Notes under the pieces: model-generated
Told to the model about the DNA's origin: nothing
Databases searched by the model: none
Seen by the model: only the letters and a program-made list of their open reading frames with translations
Assembly: GCF_020092905.1 (NCBI RefSeq)
Contig: NZ_JAGSGB010000002.1
Location: forward strand, 682,001-746,000
Source: Pacificimonas aurantium
GTDB taxonomy: Bacteria; Pseudomonadota; Alphaproteobacteria; Sphingomonadales; Sphingomonadaceae
Direction of reading: 5' to 3'
Length of the DNA: 64,000 nucleotides
Made by a program: the position numbers and the translations under genes
Part shown: in pieces, positions 57,074 through 64,000 of the stretch
Numbering within the stretch: position 1 is the first letter of the stretch
How the letters are laid out: each line of letters opens with the position of its first letter

Positions 57074-58075
57074 CTAAACAATGAGGTTCTTCGGCGAACC
57101 CATTGCAAAAGCTTCGATATTCTCAATTGTCGTCTCGATGATGCGCGCGACCGCCTCATGCGTGTTATAGGCGACATGCGGAGTCACGATGACGTTCGGA
57201 AAGCGCAGAAGCACATGATTGGCCACGAGGGCCTCCAAATTCTCCTTCTCCAGCGGCGGTCCGCGAAACACTTCTGCCTCTTCACGGACGAGCGGCTCCT
57301 GCGGGAGCACATCAAGGCCAGCGGCGCGGAGTTTCCCCTCCGCCAGCGCGCGCACCAGAGCGGGAACGCTGACGATGTTGCCGCGCGCCGTATTGATCAG
57401 GAGCGCGCCGGTCTTCATGGCAGCGAACTCGGCATCGGACAGGAGATCCTGGGTCTGAGGGGTTGCCGGCAGATGCAATGTGACGATGTCGGCTTGGGAA
57501 AGGAGTTCGGCGAAAGGCAAATAGGTAAAGCCGAGATTTGCTGCCGCAGAGCTATCCGGATCGACGTCGAACGCTACGACATTCATGCCAAACCCGCGCG
57601 CGATCTCGATCGCGCGGCGCCCGATGCGGCCGGTCCCGACGACGCCAAGGGTCTTCCCGCGCAGCTCGATACCGCGCAGATCATCCTGTGAAAAATTTCC
57701 GCGCCGTGTACGTTCGACCGCCGGAACGAGATATCGCGCGGCAGCCAGCATCAAGGCAAAACTGTGCTCGGCTACAGTAACATCACCATAGTCGGGAACG
57801 TTGGCGATCTCGATGTCTTCTGCGGCGCACCAGGCCAGATCGATGTGGTCGTGGCCGGTCGAGCGGGTGGCGATCAGCCGCAGCTCGGGGAAGTGGCGCA
57901 GGACTTCTGCATCGAGCCGTGAATTGATGAATGTGCTGATCACTTCGGCATCGCTGTATTTTGCCGCGTTATCAGATGTCAGCCGTTCCTTGACACAAGT
58001 GAGTTCGTGATTGCCGGAAAGTGCGCGGCATGCCCTCGCCTCCCATTCCTCGGCCTCGAAGATGACGACCTTCAT
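57074..58075 (-). CDS. D-2-hydroxyacid dehydrogenase (D-lactate-type)
   Basis: A 333-residue NAD-dependent enzyme. LGVVGTGRIGRRAIEIA is the nucleotide motif; the catalytic Arg (NTARGN), Glu (DVLPQEP) and His (VTPHVAYNT) are all present, and it is closest to D-lactate dehydrogenases by length and sequence. It likely interconverts pyruvate and D-lactate. The ATG overlaps the ppsA stop by ATGA, so the two are co-translated, joining lactate/pyruvate to PEP. Confidence 0.88.
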   Translation of the reverse strand: MKVVIFEAEEWEARACRALSGNHELTCVKERLTSDNAAKYSDAEVISTFINSRLDAEVLRHFPELRLIATRSTGHDHIDLAWCAAEDIEIANVPDYGDVTVAEHSFALMLAAARYLVPAVERTRRGNFSQDDLRGIELRGKTLGVVGTGRIGRRAIEIARGFGMNVVAFDVDPDSSAAANLGFTYLPFAELLSQADIVTLHLPATPQTQDLLSDAEFAAMKTGALLINTARGNIVSVPALVRALAEGKLRAAGLDVLPQEPLVREEAEVFRGPPLEKENLEALVANHVLLRFPNVIVTPHVAYNTHEAVARIIETTIENIEAFAMGSPKNLIV

Positions 58076-60492
58076 ATCCGCGAACCCTCAGCCGGTTGTG
58101 CTCGGCCTTTATCCGACATGGCCTCGGCTTGAGCGACCACCTTGACTGCGGCAACAAAACTGTCGGGGTTAAGCGAAATGGAGTCGATCCCGCAATCGAC
58201 CAGGAAACCGGCAAACTCGGGATGGTCACTCGGTGCCTGGCCGCAAATTCCGATCTTTATCCCGGCCTGGTGCGCCTTGATAATGGCTTCGCCAATCGCC
58301 CGTTTTACCGCCTCGTTGCGTTCGTCGAACTGATCGGCGAGAAGCTCGGAATCGCGGTCGATCCCGAGCACGAGCTGGGTGAGATCGTTGGAACCTATCG
58401 AAAATCCGTCAAAGCGCTGTGCGAACTCCTCCGCGAGCAGGACGTTCGCCGGAATCTCGCACATCATATAGATTTGGAGACCGTTTCGGCCTCGTTCGAG
58501 ACCGTTTTCCGCCATCACTTCGAGGACCCGATCGGCTTCGGCGAGCGTACGGCAGAATGGCACCATGATGATGACATTCTCAAAGCCGATCTCCTCGCGT
58601 ACGCGCCGCAAAGCGCGGCATTCGAGCGCGAAACCCGCCTTGTAGCCTGGGCTGTAATAGCGCGAAGCGCCGCGCCATCCGATCATCGGATTTTCCTCAT
58701 CCGGTTCGAAGGCCTCTCCTCCGAGAAGGTGAGCATATTCGTTTGTCTTGAAGTCGCTGAGGCGGACAATCACCGGCTGCGGATGAAACGGGGCCGCGAG
58801 CTTGGCTATGCCGAGCGCGAGCGTGTCGACGAAATAGTCGGTAGGCTCGGCATATCCGTGCGTAAGCTCGGCGATCGCGCGCCTGGCATCCTCGCTTGTG
58901 ACCTTCTCCGGGGCGACGAGCGCCATCGGGTGAACTTTGACCAGGTGGTTGATCACGAATTCCATCCGCGCGAGGCCTACTCCGCGCGCGGGAAGGCGCC
59001 ACCAGCGCATGGCGGCGGCCGGACTCGCGATATTGAGCATCACATCGGTTTCGGTCTCGGGCAGATCCGCCAGGTCGAACTCGATGGTTTCGAACTCGAG
59101 CGTCCCTTCATAGACCGCACCGCGGTCGCCTTCCGCGCATGACAGGGTGATGGGCTGCCCGTCCTGCAGGGTGCGCGTCGCTGTCTGTGTCCCAACGATG
59201 GCCGGCACGCCGAGTTCGCGGCTGACGATCGCTGCGTGGCTGGTAGTTCCGCCGTGATCAGTGATGATACCCGCTGCGCGCTTCATGATTGGCACCCAGT
59301 CCGGATCGGTCATGCCTGTCACAAGGATTGCACCATCTCGAAAAGCCTCGATCTGCGAGGCGTCCCGGATCGCGCAAACCTCCCCGGTGGCGATCGCCTC
59401 GCCGACCGCCGCGCCCGTAAGCAGCGGTTCGGCGCGCTGTTTCAACCTGTAGGTAGTCAGTCTTCCCGCTGCCTTGCCCGCCTGAACCGTTTCCGGGCGG
59501 GCCTGGACGATGAAGAGTTCGCCGGTTGCACCATCTTTCGCCCACTCCATGTCCATCGCGCGACCATAATGCTTTTCGATGGTCTTGGCGCAGCGCGCCA
59601 GCTCAAGTACCTCGTCATCGGAGAGGACGAAGGTCTCGCGTTCGCGGCGCGTGGTTCTCTTGGTCAACGTCCTGACGCTGCCGCCGGTCGCATAGATCAT
59701 CTTGCGCTCCTTGGCCCCAAGACTGCGCTCGATAAGCGGAACCGTATCTGTACGTTCGAGAAAGGGTTTGAAGACACGGTAGGTGTCAGGATCGACCGAG
59801 CCCTGGACGACAGTCTCCCCAAGCCCCCAGGCGGCACTTATCACGATCACGTCGGGGAAACCCGTTTCGGTATCGACTGAAAACATGACCCCCGATCCAG
59901 CGAGATCCGAGCGCACCATGCGCTGCACTCCGATCGACAGGGCAACATCCATATGGTCGAAACCCTGTGCCTGACGGTAGCTGATCGCCCGGTCGGTAAA
60001 GAGCGAGGCAAAGCAGCGCCGGCAGGCATCGAGAAGTGCGCGCTTCCCGGTGACATTGAGAAAGGTCTCTTGCTGCCCGGCGAAGCTCGCTTCGGGAAGA
60101 TCCTCCGCTGTCGCGCTGCTGCGGACCGCGACGCTGACCGCATCCTGTTCGCTGCGCGCAGACAAAGCGTCATAGGCTTCACCGATGGCCGCCTCGATCT
60201 CCGGTGGAAACGCCCCTTCCAGAAACGCATGCCGGATCGCAGCACCTGCCACTTGAAGCGAGGCGCGCCCGGCATCGAGCGCTTCGATCCAGCGCCTCAT
60301 TTCGGGTTCAATGCCGTTGGCCGCGATATAGTGCCGATAGGCCTGCGCCGTTGTGGCGAAGCCTCCCGGCACTCTGATACCGCGCTTCGACAGCGCGCCG
60401 ACCATCTCACCGAGCGAAGCATTCTTTCCGCCAACCATGGCGACGTCGCCGCGTCCAATATCCTCAAACCAGGCAATAAGGGCGTCGGGCAT
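58072..60492 (-). CDS. ppsA: Phosphoenolpyruvate synthase
   Basis: An 806-residue enzyme converting pyruvate and ATP to PEP, AMP and phosphate, the entry to gluconeogenesis. The N-terminal ATP-grasp part (GGKNASLGEM, VRSSATAEDLPEASFAGQQ) is followed by the phosphohistidine loop GGTTSHAAIVSRELG (H419) and the PEP domain ending CGQAPSDHPEFAGFLVDCGID. Full-size for the family. A ribosome site CGGAGA precedes the ATG. Confidence 0.95.
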   Translation of the reverse strand: MPDALIAWFEDIGRGDVAMVGGKNASLGEMVGALSKRGIRVPGGFATTAQAYRHYIAANGIEPEMRRWIEALDAGRASLQVAGAAIRHAFLEGAFPPEIEAAIGEAYDALSARSEQDAVSVAVRSSATAEDLPEASFAGQQETFLNVTGKRALLDACRRCFASLFTDRAISYRQAQGFDHMDVALSIGVQRMVRSDLAGSGVMFSVDTETGFPDVIVISAAWGLGETVVQGSVDPDTYRVFKPFLERTDTVPLIERSLGAKERKMIYATGGSVRTLTKRTTRRERETFVLSDDEVLELARCAKTIEKHYGRAMDMEWAKDGATGELFIVQARPETVQAGKAAGRLTTYRLKQRAEPLLTGAAVGEAIATGEVCAIRDASQIEAFRDGAILVTGMTDPDWVPIMKRAAGIITDHGGTTSHAAIVSRELGVPAIVGTQTATRTLQDGQPITLSCAEGDRGAVYEGTLEFETIEFDLADLPETETDVMLNIASPAAAMRWWRLPARGVGLARMEFVINHLVKVHPMALVAPEKVTSEDARRAIAELTHGYAEPTDYFVDTLALGIAKLAAPFHPQPVIVRLSDFKTNEYAHLLGGEAFEPDEENPMIGWRGASRYYSPGYKAGFALECRALRRVREEIGFENVIIMVPFCRTLAEADRVLEVMAENGLERGRNGLQIYMMCEIPANVLLAEEFAQRFDGFSIGSNDLTQLVLGIDRDSELLADQFDERNEAVKRAIGEAIIKAHQAGIKIGICGQAPSDHPEFAGFLVDCGIDSISLNPDSFVAAVKVVAQAEAMSDKGRAQPAEGSRI

Positions 60493-60612
60493 CGAAATCT
60501 CCGGGTCATTCGCGAGCGGTGCTCGGCAGTGGTCGAACGTGGACGTTGCCTCGAGCGGCGGCTAAATCTTACCCGTCGCCGCCGAAGCATCGTCCATATG
60601 GTGAGACGGTTT
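60493..60612. other. Gap before ppsA
   Basis: A 120-base gap between antiporter stop and ppsA start, both leftward. A GCGGCG/CGCCGC stem lies near 60554-60581. Confidence 0.4.
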
Positions 60613-61851
60613 TCAGCCCGGCCGATTACAGCCCTGCTGCCCCCGCTCGCGAAAAAGCCAGCGCAGTCCGATGGGTGTGACAATCGTGGTGACGAGCGCC
60701 ATGAGGACGAGAGCGGAAAAGAGATTGGCGACGACCGTGCCGGGATAATCGAAGAGCCCTGCCTCCCATGCGATACTCACGATGATCAATTCAACCGCCC
60801 CGCGGCCGCTCATGCCGAACCCGACCCCGAGCGCCTCCTTGCGGGTGAGACCAGAAAGCAGAGCAGGAAGCCCGGCGCCAATGATCTTGCCCATAAGTGC
60901 GACTAGAATCAGCGCCAGCACGATGCCAGGAATGATGGCAAGGGCCGCGAAATCCACGCGAATACCGATCGAAAGAAAGAAAAGCGGGGCCAGCAAGCCC
61001 ATCGTGAGATCGCTGACCGTTGCTTTCAGGCGCGCGAAAGAGGCTTGACCCAGGCTCTTGGCGTTGAACAGAAGGGCGGCGGCGAAGGCTCCGATGATGA
61101 AGTCCATGCCAAGCAGTTCGGCCAGCCCTGCAAACCCCAAGGCTGTCAGAATGAGCGCGGTAAACTCAGGGGCGGGAATCCGCAGGCGCGAGATCAGATT
61201 GGCGATCCTCGGCGCCCCGAAATAGCCGGCGGCAGCGACAATGAGGAAGAACAGCGCGGCTTTGCCAAGCAGCGGCAACATCGCCCCAATCCCCGGGACG
61301 GAACCTGCCGCAATTGCGCCGGTCAAGATCGCGAGGAGCACAAGTCCGATGATATCGTCGAGAATTGCAGCGGCGATCACCGTGCGACCGGTTGGGGTGT
61401 GGACCATGCCGAGATCCATGAACACGCCGATGGCGACCGGGACCGCAGAAATTGACAATGCAACGCCGACCAGCAGAGCCTGGACGAATTTCATCGGGTT
61501 GTCGGGAAGCACCCACCACGCAAGGGCCATGCCCAAAGCGAGTGGCAACAGCACGCCTCCGAGCGCCACGGCAGCCGAGCGACCCGAATGTCTGAACAGC
61601 TCTCCGGGGGCAATTTCGAGGCCGGCAAGCAGCAGCAGGAAGAAAATTCCGAACTCGGCGGCAAGGTCGAGAAAGGCGCTGCGCGACAATTCGGCGAGAA
61701 ACGGAGCGTTGAGGGAGGCCGCCAAAACTGCCAGTATTAGCCCGGCCCCGATCTCCCCCACCAGCGCGGGCTGGCCGAGGCGCGTTGCAATCTCTCCGAA
61801 GGATCTCGCCGCCAGCAGCAGGAGAATGAGATGCAGCACATGCTCGATCAT
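60613..61851 (-). CDS. CPA2-type cation:proton antiporter
   Basis: A 412-residue protein with about 12 membrane helices, the Kef/CPA2 fold with the early [17 protein letters not shown] and the acidic-residue helix [17 protein letters not shown]. It probably handles K+ or Na+ against H+; no regulatory RCK/TrkA-N domain follows. ATG overlaps the lactate permease stop by four bases, so operon-linked. Substrate unresolved. Confidence 0.85.
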   Translation of the reverse strand: MIEHVLHLILLLLAARSFGEIATRLGQPALVGEIGAGLILAVLAASLNAPFLAELSRSAFLDLAAEFGIFFLLLLAGLEIAPGELFRHSGRSAAVALGGVLLPLALGMALAWWVLPDNPMKFVQALLVGVALSISAVPVAIGVFMDLGMVHTPTGRTVIAAAILDDIIGLVLLAILTGAIAAGSVPGIGAMLPLLGKAALFFLIVAAAGYFGAPRIANLISRLRIPAPEFTALILTALGFAGLAELLGMDFIIGAFAAALLFNAKSLGQASFARLKATVSDLTMGLLAPLFFLSIGIRVDFAALAIIPGIVLALILVALMGKIIGAGLPALLSGLTRKEALGVGFGMSGRGAVELIIVSIAWEAGLFDYPGTVVANLFSALVLMALVTTIVTPIGLRWLFRERGQQGCNRPG

Positions 61852-63563
61852 CGTGCGAACCCGATTGCGGCAGCTGCGACAAGGCCAACGGCGGCAGTAT
61901 AGGCGAGCATTGGCACAAGCGTGACCCGGATGATCTCTCCCTCGCGCCCGACACGGCCGACGACGGCTGCAGCTGCCACCACATTGACGACCGACACCAT
62001 GTTCCCCGCGCTGGCGCCAAGGATCTGGGCGCCAAGGACGGTTTCCGGTGGCAGTCCGGCCTGATTGGCTGCGGTGAACTGAAACAGGGCAAATGTCATA
62101 TTGCTGAAGGTCGCGCTTCCTGAGAGAAAACTGCCCAGCGCTCCGATGAATGGTGCAATCACCGGCCAGTTCTGTCCGGCGGCATCGGCCGCAAGAACTG
62201 AAAGCGCCATTGGCATGCTGGGCAGACCGTCCGAATTGATTCCCGAATACACAAAGACGCGCACCATCGGGACCGCCGCTGCAAGCGTCACAGCGCTTGC
62301 GGCCGCGATCTTCAGGGTGTCCCGGCCAGCGCGGCGGAGCCGCTCACTGTCGAGAGGCAGAAGGAAGACGGCCAAAAGACCCGCGATCAAAAACATCGAA
62401 CCCGGCAAATATAGCGGCGCAATCGCAATGTTGATCGGTGTCCCCAAGACCGAAAGCCAGGCAAACGAGACATCCTGCATGACCTGTTTAACCGGCAACA
62501 GATCTGCGCGGCTCACGAGAAGGAGCGCGGCGAGCAAGAGATAGGGTGCCCAGGCTCGCTTCAGTGTAACGCGTGACGGTTCTACGGCAATCGGCGCGCC
62601 CGAAGTGGCTGCGCCAGATCTGGGTTTGAGGAAACCGCGTTGGGCTGCTGGAACCACGAGCACGATGGCACAAAGCGCGCCGGCAAGCGCGGGAAGTTCG
62701 GGACCTAGCGTCGCACTGACGATAAAGGCAGGTATGGTGTAAGCCAGACCGGCAAACAGAGCGAACCGCCAATAGCCCAGCGCACTGGACCAGCTTCGTT
62801 CTTTGGAAAAGAACCGCGAATAGATAAGGATGAGCGCGAACGGGACGAGCGATCCGGTAGTCAGATCAATTGCAGCTGCCATCTGCGCCGAGTTTTCGAT
62901 CAGATTATCGAGCCCGCCATTTGCGGCAGGTTGACGGAGTCCTTCGCGCAGCCCGATGGCCACCGGCGTACCGATCGCACCGAAGGCAACCGGGCTGCTA
63001 TTGGCAATCAGTGCAAGCGACACGGCTGCCATCGGTGTGAAACGAAGCGCCACAAGCAGCGGAGCGGTAATGGCGGCCGGTGTGCCGAAACCGGCGACGC
63101 CTTCGAGGAAAGCACCGAAGGTCCAGCTGATGACGATGAGCTGGACCCGCGGTTCCGGCGATATGGCCGCGAATCCTTCGCGTATCCGGGCCATCGCCTC
63201 GCCTTCGGTAAGGAGCCTCAAGAGAAGTATCGCACCAAATATGATCCACAAGACCGAGGCCGCGATCGCCAAACCCTCGATCGAAGCGGCGAGGATTGTG
63301 CGGGGCGCCATGTGCCACAGGAAATAGCCGGCAGCGGCGGTTACGAGATAGGCCAGTGCCATGGCCCGCGATGCGGGCATCCGCAGACCGACAAGGAAAA
63401 GCAGAACCGCGAGCAGGGGCGAAAGCGCTGCAAGAAATAGGCTGAATGTAATGTCGCCCTCCGCTCGGCCGTAAGCAGCGCCAGACTGCGTCTCGTCTAT
63501 CGGACGGGAAAGAGGGCCGGCGATTACGGCGGAGACAGGCGCAGAGGCACCCTCGGCCCGCAT
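61848..63563 (-). CDS. lctP: L-lactate permease (LctP family)
   Basis: A 571-residue inner-membrane carrier with about 12-14 helices, [19 protein letters not shown] near residue 160 and a [20 protein letters not shown] end as in LctP family members. It imports lactate or glycolate with protons. The start ATG at 63563 is chosen; a TTG at 63596 gives a longer form. No good ribosome site is visible for either, so the start is uncertain. Upstream lies the hydrolase stop at 63612. Confidence 0.85.
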   Translation of the reverse strand: MRAEGASAPVSAVIAGPLSRPIDETQSGAAYGRAEGDITFSLFLAALSPLLAVLLFLVGLRMPASRAMALAYLVTAAAGYFLWHMAPRTILAASIEGLAIAASVLWIIFGAILLLRLLTEGEAMARIREGFAAISPEPRVQLIVISWTFGAFLEGVAGFGTPAAITAPLLVALRFTPMAAVSLALIANSSPVAFGAIGTPVAIGLREGLRQPAANGGLDNLIENSAQMAAAIDLTTGSLVPFALILIYSRFFSKERSWSSALGYWRFALFAGLAYTIPAFIVSATLGPELPALAGALCAIVLVVPAAQRGFLKPRSGAATSGAPIAVEPSRVTLKRAWAPYLLLAALLLVSRADLLPVKQVMQDVSFAWLSVLGTPINIAIAPLYLPGSMFLIAGLLAVFLLPLDSERLRRAGRDTLKIAAASAVTLAAAVPMVRVFVYSGINSDGLPSMPMALSVLAADAAGQNWPVIAPFIGALGSFLSGSATFSNMTFALFQFTAANQAGLPPETVLGAQILGASAGNMVSVVNVVAAAAVVGRVGREGEIIRVTLVPMLAYTAAVGLVAAAAIGFAR

Positions 63564-63611
63564 CAGCGCGGCTCGGCCCTCCCCGTCCGGGGCCAAAGGA
63601 GTCAGGCGGGC

Positions 63612-64000
63612 TCAGCCATTCGGCAGCATGGCTTCTCGCGCCGCTTGCTCGGCAAAGCTCGCGATAAGCTCACAGCACCTTTCCGGCTCGCGCAGAAAGG
63701 GGTGATGATCGAGCCCCTCAAGGACACAAAGCTGCACACTCGAGAAAGCTTCTGCCAGCGCTCTTACCGGCGCAAGCGGTGCCATGATGTCATCGCTCCC
63801 ATGAATACAAAGCACGTTGTGAACGGGCTCTAGAATTCTCAGGTCGTCCGCAACATCATGGCGATAGACAACATCCCATAGCGACGAGGTAGATGACCTC
63901 CACGTATGCTTGACAAGGTCTTCGACGACCTCGCGCGGAATATCTCGAATGAGATAGGGCAGGATTCTCCCTAACAGGCGGCGCGTGATGATGCAGGCTA
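63612..64000 (-). CDS. Alpha/beta hydrolase, N-terminal part beyond window
   Basis: The last 129 codons of a larger reading frame that enters from base 64000 on the left-going strand. It has HNVLCIHGSDDIMAPLAPVRAL (the acid-loop Asp of the catalytic triad) and EGLDHHPFLREPE (the catalytic His), so the C-terminal half of an alpha/beta hydrolase is present. The nucleophile region is outside the window. Substrate unknown. Confidence 0.8.
   Translation of the reverse strand, partial: ACIITRRLLGRILPYLIRDIPREVVEDLVKHTWRSSTSSLWDVVYRHDVADDLRILEPVHNVLCIHGSDDIMAPLAPVRALAEAFSSVQLCVLEGLDHHPFLREPERCCELIASFAEQAAREAMLPNG

Overview
The window is about 63-65% GC, densely packed, and reads as chromosomal or large-plasmid accessory DNA of an alphaproteobacterium, most likely a sphingomonad of the Erythrobacter/Sphingopyxis type. 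That placement is an inference from gene families, codon use and operon style; there is no rRNA or other marker gene. I found no tRNA, rRNA, CRISPR array, insertion sequence or integrase.

Left part (1-23 kb) is a copper/silver and envelope-stress island. It holds a cusCBA-type RND efflux operon led by a small CopL-like protein, a persulfide dioxygenase-rhodanese protein, an NAD(P)-binding protein, a tightly coupled lipoprotein/DUF305/ion-channel/glutaredoxin-MauE operon, an APC permease, a P1B copper ATPase, and a CsoR-type repressor with a clear G-tract operator. An extracytoplasmic-function (ECF) sigma system of the CnrYXH type then faces, on its other side, a DUF2231/methyltransferase/DUF411/Met-rich-protein operon. 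On its own side it continues into copper oxidase, copper-resistance protein B, a SnoaL-like protein and a PepSY protein. Three promoters of one form (TTTGAGGG, exactly 16 bases, CGTA) precede the sigma operon, the divergent operon and the copper oxidase. They define a self-contained regulon that can be read directly from the sequence.

Middle part (23-28 kb) has a HipBA toxin-antitoxin pair with operator-like repeats, an EamA exporter, a DUF6629 membrane protein and an orphan Rieske protein gene without an ATG start.

Right part (27.6-64 kb) looks like a carbon-rerouting and envelope-maintenance island: phosphoglycerate kinase, class I aldolase, Entner-Doudoroff dehydratase, phosphoglucomutase, PEP synthase, a D-2-hydroxyacid dehydrogenase and a lactate permease, with two tandem universal stress proteins. 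Interleaved are a 2739-residue cyclic beta-1,2-glucan synthase, cardiolipin synthase, cyclopropane-fatty-acid synthase, a lysophospholipid acyltransferase, an extra PBP2, a Bax-inhibitor-like protein, a second ECF-type sigma factor, and a DUF2933/isoprenylcysteine-methyltransferase-like/FAD-oxidoreductase/YHS operon. Together the enzymes could carry lactate through pyruvate and PEP to glucose-1-phosphate and on to periplasmic glucan, which is an inference. The window edges cut the RND pump gene on the left and an alpha/beta hydrolase gene on the right.
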